A stretch of 64,000 nucleotides of DNA from AP-15 sp963747735 (GTDB taxonomy: Bacteria > Pseudomonadota > Alphaproteobacteria > ATCC43930 > CGMCC-115725). How positions within the stretch are numbered: the first letter of the stretch is position 1; the number at the start of each line of letters is the position of its first letter. Location: NCBI GenBank assembly GCA_963747735.1, contig CAVVGE010000008.1, forward strand, positions 62,001 through 126,000, in the 5' to 3' direction. Below, piece by piece: positions 47,738 through 56,972 of the stretch. A model generated the notes under the pieces. The model had not been told where the DNA came from, made no database searches, and saw only the letters and a program-made list of their open reading frames with translations. Both the position numbers and the translations under genes were made by a program.

Positions 47738-49195
47738 GTGGCAGACCTTCGAACCAGTGTCGTCATCAGTGCCCAGACCGACGAGCTGCAGTCGGGCATC
47801 GAGGCGGCCGCAAATGCGGTCCAGACCGCAACCGCGGCGATGCGTGCGCAATTTGCGAGCTTGGGCGCAGCCGCCGACAAGGTGCATTCGCAGATCGCGG
47901 CGGCCGCTGCCCAGATCGGGGCAACGATCGGCTCGTTGCAATCGAAGTCCGCGGGGCTCGGTGGATCGGCTGGCGGCACCATGCTCGCAACCGGTGGATC
48001 GGCTGCCGCCGGTGCTGCTGCATCGCGTGTCGCAGAATGGCGCGCCGCATTGCAGCAGCAGCTCGCAGCAGAACAGAAATTTTTTGGCGACAGCCGGTCC
48101 GAAGAGCTTGCCTTTTGGCAGGACAAGTTGGCGCTCACCAATGCCGGGTCCAGGGAGCAGCTCGCGGTCGAAAACAATATTTACCAGCTCGAAAAACAGC
48201 TCGCCGAGAAGCGCGAGCGGGATCAGCTGAGCGCGCTCGGCGCCGAGCAAAAGGTAGCTGATGCGGGCTATGCACGCCAGCGCGCCGCGATCGAGGGAGC
48301 GGCCGAGATTGGCCGAATCTCAGCATCCGAGGAGGTCGCGCAGGAAAAGAGCCTGGCTGATCAGAAATGGGAGATCGACCAGGAATATTTCCAGAAAAAA
48401 ATGGCGGCTGCCGAGGGCGACACCAAAACCCAAGAAAAGCTGAACGAGCAGGAGCTTCTCGAATACGAGAAATACCTGACCGACAAGCAAAGGCTGGATG
48501 ACGAGGCCGTGCGCGCCAGCCAAAGGGCGTGGCAGAGCATCGTGGCCCCGATCGAGAGCGCCATCGACAAAAGCGTCACCGGCATCATCCTCGGCACGAC
48601 GACCGTGCAAAAAGCAGTCTCCAATCTGGCGCAGTCTATCCTCGGGGAATTTGTCAGCGCCGGCGTCAAAAGCCTGTTTGGCTCGATCATCGGCGGCGCG
48701 ACCGGCGGGGGCGCCGGAAACAGTCTTTTCGGCGGTTTGTTCAGCGGTATTTTCGGCAATATTTTTGGCCAGGGCCTGTCCGGCGGTCTCCTCGGCGGGT
48801 CAGGCGATTTCGACGCCTTTGGCGGCATCGGCGCGGCGAGCGCGAGCGGCGGACTGCTCGGCAATCTATTCGCCGGGCTGGGATCCCTCTTCGCTTTTTC
48901 CAAGGGTGGCATCGTCCCCTCTGCGCAAGGCGGATGGGCAGTACCGACGCTCGGGCCAGGCGGGACACTGGCACAATTGCATTCCAACGAAATGGTATTG
49001 CCCGCCAATATCAGTCAGGGCTTGCAGTCAATGCTCTCCGACGGCGGCTCGGGCCATACCTTCAACATCGGCATCAGCGCGGTCGATGCGTCGAGCGTCG
49101 CGAAATTGTTTGCCAGCAACGGCTCCGTGCTGGTCGCTGCCCTAAACAAGGCACTGAGGAACGGCGGCTCGCTTTACGCCGGGGCAACCGGCTGA
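47738..49195 (+). CDS. Tail tape measure protein
   Basis: A 485-residue protein. The N-terminal 100 residues are Ala-rich and helical, the middle (about 110-260) is a charged coiled coil (ELAFWQDKLALTNAGSREQL and following), and the C-terminal half is Gly/Phe-rich with hydrophobic patches (SLFGSIIGGATGGGAGNSLF). It ends with the conserved GG-W-x-VP-(x)n-LHSNEMVLP segment of lambda/RcGTA-type tape measures. It starts at a GTG. A tape of this length implies a short tail. The stop overlaps the next ATG. Confidence 0.85.
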   Translation: MADLRTSVVISAQTDELQSGIEAAANAVQTATAAMRAQFASLGAAADKVHSQIAAAAAQIGATIGSLQSKSAGLGGSAGGTMLATGGSAAAGAAASRVAEWRAALQQQLAAEQKFFGDSRSEELAFWQDKLALTNAGSREQLAVENNIYQLEKQLAEKRERDQLSALGAEQKVADAGYARQRAAIEGAAEIGRISASEEVAQEKSLADQKWEIDQEYFQKKMAAAEGDTKTQEKLNEQELLEYEKYLTDKQRLDDEAVRASQRAWQSIVAPIESAIDKSVTGIILGTTTVQKAVSNLAQSILGEFVSAGVKSLFGSIIGGATGGGAGNSLFGGLFSGIFGNIFGQGLSGGLLGGSGDFDAFGGIGAASASGGLLGNLFAGLGSLFAFSKGGIVPSAQGGWAVPTLGPGGTLAQLHSNEMVLPANISQGLQSMLSDGGSGHTFNIGISAVDASSVAKLFASNGSVLVAALNKALRNGGSLYAGATG

Positions 49196-49812
49196 TGGCG
49201 GATATTGGTGTCTTTCCGGCGCTGCCGGGCCTTGCGTGGAGCGTCACCAAGGCGCCCACATTCCAGACCCGGATCCAGCGCGCGGTATCGGGCCGCGAGC
49301 TGCGCGCGCTTGATTACCCGTTCCCTTTGTGGCAGTTCAGTCTGGTTTTTGACTTTCTGCGTGACGACCAGACGGCTGGTTTCAACGAATTACGCACGCT
49401 CGCGGGCTTTTATCTCGCCTGCCAGGGCGCGTTCTCGACATTTCTCTACGATGACCCGACCGACAATTCGGTAACAGGTCAGGTGATCGGCGCCGGCAAT
49501 TCGAGCCAAACGGTCTTCCAATTGGTACGAAGCTTTGGTGGTGCACCCGGCTTTATCGAGCCGATCCTCGCCCCCAGCACCGTCAGGGCAATTTACCTCA
49601 ATGGTCTTGTCCAGAATCCGAGCGGCTACAGCGTCGATCCGACAAGCGGAATACTGACGTTTCTGACGGCGCCGACAACCGGGACCACGATCACCGCCGA
49701 TTTTGGCTATTACTTCCGATGCCGGTTTGTCGAAGACAGCTACACGTTCGAAAATTTTATGACAAAGCTGTGGAGCTTAAAAAAGATGACCTTTATCAGC
49801 GTGCGGCCATGA
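49195..49812 (+). CDS. DUF2460 / GTA gene 12-like tail protein
   Basis: A 205-residue member of the DUF2460 (TIGR02217) family: FPALPGLAWSVTKAPTFQTR, GRELRALDYPFPLWQFSL, FYLACQGAFSTFLYDDPTDN and the C-terminal FENFMTKLWSLKKMTFISVRP region. It is a distal-tail component in gene transfer agents and related phages. The start overlaps the tape-measure stop. Confidence 0.88.
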   Translation: MADIGVFPALPGLAWSVTKAPTFQTRIQRAVSGRELRALDYPFPLWQFSLVFDFLRDDQTAGFNELRTLAGFYLACQGAFSTFLYDDPTDNSVTGQVIGAGNSSQTVFQLVRSFGGAPGFIEPILAPSTVRAIYLNGLVQNPSGYSVDPTSGILTFLTAPTTGTTITADFGYYFRCRFVEDSYTFENFMTKLWSLKKMTFISVRP

Positions 49813-49997
49813 ATCCGGAATTCCGGCTGTACTGGTTGCTGCGCCGGCGATTGGCCGAGCCTCCAAGCTTGGCCCCCTGTTCAAGCCAGAGCCTGCCCCT
49901 GGCTGGAACAGGGGGGCAGGCTCTGGCCGCGAACAGGGGGCGGCGCCGCATCAATGCGGTGCTGCGCTACTGGCTAGGCGGGATCATCATCGGATGA
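49809..49997 (+). CDS. Small protein carrying an inserted palindromic repeat
   Basis: A 62-residue frame (MNPEFRLYWLLRRRLAEPPS at the N-terminus, RRRINAVLRYWLGGIIIG at the C-terminus). The middle third is encoded entirely by the palindromic repeat at 49873-49939, which keeps the frame open. ATGA overlaps join it to both neighbours. The original protein was probably about 40 residues. Function unknown. Confidence 0.55.
   Translation: MNPEFRLYWLLRRRLAEPPSLAPCSSQSLPLAGTGGQALAANRGRRRINAVLRYWLGGIIIG
49873..49939. repeat. Palindromic dispersed repeat, copy 2
   Basis: CCCCCTGTTCAAGCCAG and CTGGCTGGAACAGGGGGG are inverted arms around a short loop. From 49899 a stretch of 25 bases (starting CTGGCTGGAACAGG) is identical to the copy at 6775-6799. 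A further GAACAGGGGG follows, so the copy has an extra half-arm. Confidence 0.75.
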
Positions 49998-50854
49998 AGC
50001 TCGCCTCCCCGACCCTGATCGCGCTGCTGAGCTCGTCCGAGCAGTTCATCATGGCCGATCTTTACAGTTTCACCCTGCAAGGCGGGGGGGTGTTTCGCTA
50101 TTCGGCCGCAATGACGGCGATCAGCGACACGACGACAGGGCGCGTGTTTACGCTCGGCCCCAAATTCGAGCGGTCGATGACCAAGACCGTGATCGGGACC
50201 CAGGTGGACGAGCTCGACGTCAAGATCTACCCGGAGCCCGCCGATCTGCTGGGTTCGGTACCCTGGCTGCAGGCAGCTTGGACCGGCCAGCTCGATGGCG
50301 CGCTGCTGCAGGTGGAGCGCGCCTTTATGCCGAGCTATGGCGATACGACACCGGGGACGGTGGTGCTGTTCGCGGGGCGCGTTTCGGACATCGATGCGAG
50401 CCGCACCGGGCTCGACCTCAAATGCAGCTCGCATCTCGAATTATTAAATATCCAGATGCCGCGCCGGCTCTACCAGCCATCGTGCAACCATGTGTTCGGT
50501 GATGCAATGTGCCAGCTCGACCGGGCGAGCCTCGCGATCACGATTGCGGCGGCGGCCGGTTCGACCCAAGGACAGATCAATTGGTCCGGGTCGCTGCCGA
50601 CGACGCCCCTGGCGCAAGGGACGATCACGGGCTTGACCGGCGCCAATGTCGGGCAGGCCCGCAGCATCGCGCAAGCTATCGTCGGGCCGAGCGTGACAGT
50701 CAAATTGCCGTTTCTGTCGCCGGTTGCGGTCGGCGACACGTTCCAGCTCTTGCCGGGGTGCGACCACACGCTCGCAACCTGCACCAACGTCTTCAACAAC
50801 GCCGACCACCACGGCGGCTTCGAGTTTATCCCGACCCCGGAGAACGCGGTATGA
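49994..50854 (+). CDS. DUF2163 / GTA gene 13-like tail protein
   Basis: A 286-residue DUF2163 (phage BR0599) protein: the first half has LYSFTLQGGGVFRYSAA and VDELDVKIYPEPADL, and the C-terminal half the Cys-containing core with CNHVFGDAMCQLDR and PGCDHTLATCTNVFNN. It is a tail-tip hub component that follows DUF2460 in RcGTA-like clusters. The start overlaps the previous gene by four bases. Confidence 0.88.
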   Translation: MKLASPTLIALLSSSEQFIMADLYSFTLQGGGVFRYSAAMTAISDTTTGRVFTLGPKFERSMTKTVIGTQVDELDVKIYPEPADLLGSVPWLQAAWTGQLDGALLQVERAFMPSYGDTTPGTVVLFAGRVSDIDASRTGLDLKCSSHLELLNIQMPRRLYQPSCNHVFGDAMCQLDRASLAITIAAAAGSTQGQINWSGSLPTTPLAQGTITGLTGANVGQARSIAQAIVGPSVTVKLPFLSPVAVGDTFQLLPGCDHTLATCTNVFNNADHHGGFEFIPTPENAV

Positions 50855-51036
50855 GCCGGTTGGCGGCCGAAGATGCCGAGGCGATCTCGGCCCGGATGCG
50901 CGAGCTGCGCGCCTATCACGGGCGCCAGTGCTTTGGCCGGCTCGGGCTCGGCGCCACAAATTGCTGGTGCTTCAAGGCCGCGGAGAATGGCGAGAGCCTG
51001 TCCTGCCCCGCGTTGAAAGCCGCCGATGTCGAATAG
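50851..51036 (+). CDS. Small Cys-containing protein between GTA 13- and 14-like genes
   Basis: A 61-residue protein (ARMRELRAYHGRQCFGRLGL, NCWCFKAAENGESLSCPAL) with four cysteines. The ATG overlaps the previous stop and its end overlaps the NlpC/P60 gene by 11 bases. Possibly a small metal-binding accessory; function unknown. Confidence 0.6.
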   Translation: MSRLAAEDAEAISARMRELRAYHGRQCFGRLGLGATNCWCFKAAENGESLSCPALKAADVE

Positions 51037-51472
51037 GGCTGACGGCCCGCGCGCGGCGGTGGTCGCCGAGGCCGAGAGCTGGATCGGCACACCCTACCAT
51101 CATGCCGCACGGGTCAAGGGCGCCGGGTGCGACTGCCTGACGCTCCTCGCCGAGGTGTTCGAGCGCGCCGGTGTGATCGCGCCTATCGAGGTGCCGTTCT
51201 ACCCGCCCGACTGGCATTTGCACCGCTCAGCCGAGCTCTACATGAACGGCGTCGTCGCGCACGCCAGAGAAATCGAGCATTCGCCGAGAACGGGGGATAT
51301 CGCGCTCTTCCGCTTTGGCCGCTGCTTTGCCCACGGCGCCATCGTCACCCAATGGCCGAGGTTGATTCATGCCTGGCACTCGGCAGGGGTCGTCGCCGAC
51401 GCCGCCGATCAGCCACGCCTCGCCAACCGCAAGGTGCGTTTCTTCTCGCCCTTCCCAACTCCTGATCCCTGA
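51026..51472 (+). CDS. NlpC/P60 family peptidase (GTA gene 14-like)
   Basis: A 148-residue cysteine peptidase that cuts peptidoglycan peptides during DNA entry. The likely nucleophile is Cys37 in GAGCDCLTLLAEVFERAGV and the His is His103 in FAHGAIV. The N-terminal SWIGTPYHHAARVKG is typical of the phage-type peptidase. It lies directly between the gene 13-like and gene 15-like genes, as in RcGTA. Confidence 0.88.
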   Translation: MSNRADGPRAAVVAEAESWIGTPYHHAARVKGAGCDCLTLLAEVFERAGVIAPIEVPFYPPDWHLHRSAELYMNGVVAHAREIEHSPRTGDIALFRFGRCFAHGAIVTQWPRLIHAWHSAGVVADAADQPRLANRKVRFFSPFPTPDP

Positions 51473-51479
51473 TCCCTGA

Positions 51480-53991
51480 ATGACCGGTATTCTCGGCCGC
51501 GGGTCGAACGCCAAGCAGGCGACGGCCGCGGGCTCGCTGCAATTCCAAACCTCGCAGCAAGGGGGCGTCATCCCGCTCGTCTACGGCACGACGCGGGTGG
51601 CGCCAAACCTCTTGGACCAGCAGGATTTCACCGCGACACCGGCGCCCACCGGCGCCAAGGGCAAAGGCGGGGGTGCCGGCAAGAGCGGCTCGGGCCAATT
51701 CCAGTACAGCGCCTCGGTCATCCTCGGCGTGTGCCAGGGGCCGATCGAGAATTTCGGGCTCGTTTGGTGGGACAAGAACATCGACCCGCTCGCCGGGCTG
51801 GCGGGCATGTCCTATTTCGTCTTTGGCGATGACGGCCAGTCGCCGTCGTCGTTCTGGCTGGCGAACCACCCGGCGAACGCGATCGGCTATTCCGGCACCG
51901 CCTATTTCGAGATGGACAACTACCAGCTCGGGATGTCACCGACCCTGCCGAGCTTCAATGTCGAGGTGCAGGGCATCCTCTCCGGCACCGCACCCAACGC
52001 GTCCGACGCCAACCCGGCCGAGATCGTCGCCGATTTTCTAACGAATGCCCGCTATGGCGCGGGCTTTCCGTCGGCCAACCTCGATACATCGGGCTCGGTC
52101 GCCGATTACGGCAATTACTGCAACGCCGCCGGGATCTTCCTGGCGCCGATGCTGGACCAGCAGCAAGAGGCGCAGCAGTCGCTCGCCGACATCGTGCAGC
52201 TGACAAACAGCGCCATTGTCTGGTCGGGCGGTCTCCTAAAGATCATTCCCTATGGCGACCAGACGCTCGAGGTCAGCTATGTCGTCGTTGCGGTTGCGGG
52301 CACGATCGCCGAGCTCGACACGCTCAGCCTGACCTTTACCGCGGCTGGCCTCTCGGGCTCGCCGGTCACGATCACCTACCAGGCGCAGCCGGCGACGGTT
52401 AATGCCGACACGACCGATTACTCGGCTGGCATGGCCGGGCTCGCGCAAAACATCAACGGCAATTCCGCGCTCAACAATTTCGGCATTACCGCGGGGTCGG
52501 GTCTGAGCTCCTGCGTCGTGGCGCTGCGCGCGAGCGCCTTTGCGACAACGGTGACCGGTCACCGCAGCGAGCACCGGGGCCGCGAGCTTTACCATCACCG
52601 GCCCGACCGCCTATACCTGGACGCCGGACACGACGGTTATCTACAGCCTCGGCGAGGACGATTTCATCGTCCAGGAATCGAGCGTCGGGATCACGCTCGG
52701 GCCAAACCTCGGTGGTGCCGCATTGCGCCAGGGTGCGACCCCGATCACCGGCGGCTTTACCGACGACCCGGTGCACGTCACCCGCTCGTCCCCCGCCGAC
52801 GCCGACAACTATGTCCAGCTCGAATGCCTCGACCGGGCGAACGCGTACAACACGACGATCGTCGACGCCTTTGACCAGGGCTCGATCGACCTCTACGGCG
52901 TGCGCAAGGACACCTCGCTAAAGGCGCGTGCGATCGTCGATTTTCTCGGCGTGGCGCCGATCGTGGCGCAGCTCGTGCTGCAGCGCTCGATCCTCTACCG
53001 CAACACCTACAGCTTTCAGCTCGGCTGGAAATACTGCCTCTTGGAGCCGATGGACCTGGTCGCGATCAGCGACAGCCGGCTTGGGCTCGCGAACCAGACC
53101 GTGCGGATCACCTCGGTGGTCGAGGACGAGGAAGGCACACTTTCGATCACCGCGGAAGATTTCTTTGGCGCGACCGGGGGCGCCACCGCGGTGCTCTACC
53201 CAAAGCAGGGGACCGCTCCGACCGCCTTTCAGTCAAACACCAATTTCGCAGCTCCCTCGGTCAACACGCCGTTTATCCTCGAGCCGACCGGTGAATTGTT
53301 GACCGCGCAGGGAATCACCTCGCCGCAGCTGATCGTCGGGCTCTCGGGCGGCCCGCACAGCAGCTTCGACCCGAAATGGGGTGGCGCTCAAATCTACGCC
53401 TCGCTCGACGACGCGAGCTTTGGCCTGCAAGGGACGTTCGAGGGCCGCTCGACAATGGGGATCACGGCCGCGGACCTGTCGGCGACCGGTGCGACATTGT
53501 CGGTCGATCTTTCAGAAAGTGACGGCAGCCTTTCGAGCGTCTCAGCCGCCGCCGCGGCCGCCGGGGTCTCGCTCTGCGCTCTTCGCGCAACGGGCGGTCA
53601 GATCGAATTCCTCAGCTTTACCACCGCGACCTTGACCGGGGCGAACAAGTACAACCTGACCGGGCTCAATCGCGGGCTCTACGGCACCTTTGCGATCCAC
53701 CAGCCGGCAGGCACGCAATTCCTCTATTTGGCGAGCGGCTCTTACTACCGGCAGACCTTGCCGACGCAGTATGTCGGCCAGAACCTGTATTTCAAATTCC
53801 CATCGTTCAACATCACCGGCGGCGGCCAACAGACGCTCGCCGCTGCCACCGCTTACGAATACACGCCCGTGGGCGCGCAAGTAAACCCCGGCGCGTTCCC
53901 GCTCCGCGTTGTTGGCGAGCTGCCGCTCCCGATCGAGCTGCGCAGCCAGACGGTGCGCACCGAGACCTACCTGTCGATCGAATCACGTTAA
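51480..53991 (+). CDS. Large tail-tip protein (GTA gene 15-like), frameshifted
   Basis: The N-terminal part (about 51480-52556) begins MTGILGRGSNAKQATAAGSL and has SVILGVCQGPIENFGLVWWD and GVPQ-free tail-hub strands. The remainder continues in the +1 frame from about 52558 (SFTITGPTAYTW, DNYVQLECLDRANAYN, FQLGWKYCLLEPMDLVAISD, LNRGLYGTFAIHQPAGTQF). One extra G near 52557 explains the break. The restored protein of about 836 residues matches the large GTA/phage tail protein that ends such clusters and carries host recognition. Confidence 0.8.
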
Positions 53992-54007
53992 ACCCGGAGG
54001 GAGCAAA

Positions 54008-54514
54008 ATGCTGCCGAGCAAACTTGCGGCCCACGAGCCCGAGGGATTGAAGCGCTGCTACAAGATCGTAAGGCGCGACACGATGCAAGACCTGCCTGGC
54101 GACATCGTGTCGGCTGATACCGATACTGGTGTGTGCGTGCTTCGCCAAGCGGATGGTGCAGCCAAAGACTTCAACCTGGGCGCGAGAGGGTTGATCATTG
54201 TCGGTCGTGCCCTCGTCTTCTGTGTCGTGCTGTCATTGGCCCTGTCGGCTTGCTCGCAATTCGGCAAATTCACCAAGGGCGATCTCGGCAACGCCGCCGC
54301 GCTTGCGGCAGCCGGGGGCGACACCATTGGCGTGCAATGCTGGAACGGCCTTGCCCCGGCTGCGGCAGCTTCGCCGATGCCGCAGACCGACGGCATCGCT
54401 GTCGTCGCCGAACGAGACCGCTTGTTGCAGACCGCGATTTCCGGTCCATGCGGCGCGGTGATTGCCCCGGCCTTGCTGAACCTCCTCGGCAAAGCGCTGC
54501 CGCTCCCTTTTTGA
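54008..54514 (+). CDS. Hypothetical protein with membrane/lipoprotein-like segment
   Basis: A 168-residue protein. The first 60 residues look like a small soluble domain (KMLPSKLAAHEPEGLKRCYK region, DTDTGVCVLRQADGAAKDFN). Then a hydrophobic stretch VFCVVLSLALSACS has the form of a lipobox (L-S-A-C), followed by an Ala-rich outer part. Such a build could arise from two fused genes: a head-end stabiliser and a Rz1/spanin-like lipoprotein. GGAGGGAGC precedes the ATG. Confidence 0.55.
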   Translation: MLPSKLAAHEPEGLKRCYKIVRRDTMQDLPGDIVSADTDTGVCVLRQADGAAKDFNLGARGLIIVGRALVFCVVLSLALSACSQFGKFTKGDLGNAAALAAAGGDTIGVQCWNGLAPAAAASPMPQTDGIAVVAERDRLLQTAISGPCGAVIAPALLNLLGKALPLPF

Positions 54515-54518
54515 ACCA

Positions 54519-54833
54519 ATGCTAAAGCCTCGGTTTTCGCCCGAAATCAATTTCGGGCATGTCATGCAGGCCGGTGTGTTGGTTCTGACCGTCAGCGGTG
54601 CCGCGGTCACGAGCTATGTCAGCCTGCGCGAGGACATCGAGCACCTGCGCGCCGACCTGACGATGCAGATTGCCGAGCATGAGCTGCGCATAGCCGCCGT
54701 CGAGCGGGAGCTCGACCAGCGGCGCAGCGACGACCGCGATTTTCGCACCGAAATGCGCGCGGCGCTCACCCGAATTTTCGACGCGCTCGGCGATCTGCGC
54801 ACGCAGGTCGTGCAGAAGCAGGACAAACATTAG
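54519..54833 (+). CDS. Membrane-anchored coiled-coil protein
   Basis: A 104-residue protein. One membrane segment (about 15-33, MQAGVLVLTVSGAAVTSYVS) is followed by a heptad-rich coiled coil (LREDIEHLRADLTMQIAEHE and on). This is the shape of i-spanin or phage lysis accessory proteins. It lies between the lipoprotein-like gene and the holin-like gene, which supports a lysis module. Confidence 0.55.
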   Translation: MLKPRFSPEINFGHVMQAGVLVLTVSGAAVTSYVSLREDIEHLRADLTMQIAEHELRIAAVERELDQRRSDDRDFRTEMRAALTRIFDALGDLRTQVVQKQDKH

Positions 54834-54884
54834 CCGACAGCGTCTATCCACGGCTTCTTGTATCGCTTGCAAAAGGAATTGACG

Positions 54885-55070
54885 ATGAACTTTCTGATGT
54901 TTCTTGCCGAACGCCTCAAGGAGCCGTCGACTTATGCGGGCCTTGGTGCATTTCTCGGCGCGGCCGGCATTCACATCGATGACGCCCTGCTGCAGGCTAT
55001 CGTCCAGCTGCTGGTGTCGATCGCCGGGCTGATCGCCGTCCTCGTTCCGGAAAAACGCCTCTCGAATTAA
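54885..55070 (+). CDS. Holin-like small membrane protein
   Basis: A 61-residue protein with a predicted amphipathic start and two hydrophobic stretches (YAGLGAFLGAAGIHIDDALL, IVQLLVSIAGLIAVLVP), ending in a basic tail. It fits small phage holins or GTA-associated membrane proteins. AAGGAATTGACG precedes the ATG. It is the last gene of the cluster; 50 bases later hemW ends on the other strand. Confidence 0.6.
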   Translation: MNFLMFLAERLKEPSTYAGLGAFLGAAGIHIDDALLQAIVQLLVSIAGLIAVLVPEKRLSN

Positions 55071-55120
55071 AAACGACGCCAAACCGCGTTCGATCGCTGC
55101 TGCATCGCAACGATGCCCGT

Positions 55121-56300
55121 TCAGGCGAGCAGGCTGGCGAGAACGGCGTTGAGGCGCTGGCGGCCGGCGGCAGTGGCGGCAAGGCAAACCGGATCCAGCG
55201 TGAGAAAGCCGCCTTCGAGCAAGGGCCGCAGAGTGCGCGCGAATAATGTTTCGATGTTCTGGCCGGCGATGGGCTCGAGCCGGGAGCGGGCGACCCCCTC
55301 GCCGAGGCGCAGACCCATCATCAGAATTTCCTCGACCATCGCAACGCGTTCGATCGAAGTCTCTTCTTCGAGACCGGTGCCGGCGCTTTCGACGGCGGCG
55401 AGCCAGGCTTCGGGCGATCGGCGCTGGCGGGTCGCATATTTGATGCCGTCGCGGGTCAACCGGCCATGCGCGCCGGGGCCGATCCCGGCGTAATCCTGGT
55501 AGCGCCAATAGGCGAGGTTGTGGCGGCATTCGGCGCCGGGGCGAGCATGGTTCGAGATTTCATAGGCCGGCAGCCCGTGCACAGCGAGCCGGTCTCGAGT
55601 TCAGCTCGAATAAGCGCGCGGCTTCATCATCATCGGCCAAGACCAGCTCGCCGCGCCGCGCCAGAGTGCCAAAGGCGGTGCCGGGCTCGATCGTCAGCTG
55701 ATAAAGCGACAGATGGTCGCCGGCCAGCATCAGCGCCTCGTTCAGCTCCTCCGACCAGGTTTCAGCGGTCTGGCCGGGCCGGGCGTAGATCAGGTCGAAC
55801 GAAAACCGCGGAAAAATGGCGTGCGCCTGCTCGATCGCGGCGATCGCCTCGGCGCGGCCATGCGCGCGCCCGAGGAAATGCAACGCCACCTCGTCGAGCG
55901 ACTGGATGCCGAGCGACAAGCGATTGACCCCGGCTTCGGCATAGGCGCGAAAGCGGCCGGCCTCAGCCGAATTCGGGTTGGCTTCGAGGGTCACTTCGAG
56001 ATCGGGCGCGGTCGCCCAGCGTGCGCGCACGCGGTCGATCAGAGCGGCCACCGTTTCGGGCGGCATCAGCGACGGCGTGCCACCGCCGAAGAACACCGAG
56101 CCGACCTCGCGCCCAGATGCCAGATCGGCCTGATGGTCGAGGTCGGCAAGCAGCGCCCGCGTCCAGCGCGCCGCATCGACGGTGTCGCGAACATGGCTGT
56201 TGAAGTCGCAATAGGGACATTTCGAGCGGCAGAACGGCCAATGGATATAGACGGCGAGCGGCTCGGCAACACCATCGGCGGCCGTGCGGCCCCCTTTCAT
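55121..56300 (-). CDS. hemW: HemW, radical SAM heme chaperone, frameshifted
   Basis: The N-terminal part (56300 to about 55602) has the radical SAM motif CRSKCPYCDFNS and FFGGGTPSLM, and reads to FEL. The rest (AVHGLPAYEISNHARPG, YWRYQDYAGIGPGAHGR) reads in the +1 frame to 55121. One extra A at about 55600-55601 (minus strand) is enough to explain it. Restored length is about 392 residues, normal for HemW, which delivers heme and was long called CPDH/HemN. The ATG at 56300 lies inside the frame open to 56372. rdgB is upstream in the same direction. Confidence 0.85.
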
Positions 56301-56368
56301 TTTCTGTCCCGCATACGGGGGAAGGTCAGGGTGGGGCCGATAAAGGCATCTCGGAGGGGTGCACGACA

Positions 56369-56968
56369 TCATCGCCCCGCAAAGCAGCCGGCAACGAGCT
56401 TTGTAAAAGCGCGGGCGCGGTGGCTGATGCGGTGCTTTTCGACGGGCTCGATCTCGCCGAAGGTACGGGTGTCGCCCGCGGGCACAAAAATCGGATCGTA
56501 GCCGAAACCGTGCTCGCCGCGCGGCGGCCAGACGAGGTGTCCCGAGACTTCGCCACGGAACAATTCGGCATGGCCGTCGGGCCAGGCCAGCGCCAGCACC
56601 GCAACAAAGATTGCGCTCCGGTCCCGGTCGCCGAGCTCGCGCTGGACCCGCGCCATGGCGATGCGGAAATCCTTCGCCGGGCCGGCCCAGCGGGCAGAGT
56701 AGATCCCGGGCGCGCCGCCGAGCGCCGGCACCACCAGCCCGGAATCGTCGGCCAGTGCCGGCAACCCGCTGGCTTGCGCGCCGGCATGCGCTTTCAGCGC
56801 TGCGTTCGCCTCGAAGCTGTCGCCGGTCTCCTCGGGCTCCGGCAGGCCGAGCGCCCCGGCGGAAACGACATCGACAGAAAAGGGTGCGAGCAGCACCGAA
56901 ATCTCCTCGACCTTGCCGGGGTTGTGGCTGGCGATCACCAACCGATCGCCATCAAACCGGCGCGGCAT
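56369..56968 (-). CDS. rdgB: XTP/dITP diphosphatase RdgB
   Basis: A 199-residue HAM1/RdgB pyrophosphatase that removes non-canonical purine triphosphates. ASHNPGKVEEI, ADDSGLVVPALGG, FGYDPIFVP and the C-terminal EKHRISHRARA are diagnostic. It starts four bases after the rph stop, so both are probably in one operon with hemW. Confidence 0.96.
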   Translation of the reverse strand: MPRRFDGDRLVIASHNPGKVEEISVLLAPFSVDVVSAGALGLPEPEETGDSFEANAALKAHAGAQASGLPALADDSGLVVPALGGAPGIYSARWAGPAKDFRIAMARVQRELGDRDRSAIFVAVLALAWPDGHAELFRGEVSGHLVWPPRGEHGFGYDPIFVPAGDTRTFGEIEPVEKHRISHRARAFTKLVAGCFAGR

Positions 56969-56972
56969 CCTT

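Noticed and set aside
52723..53991. A separate gene for the second half of the large tail protein
   Set aside because: Coding sequence continues upstream of 52723 in the same frame to 52558 and joins the first half without a gap; it is one frameshifted gene.
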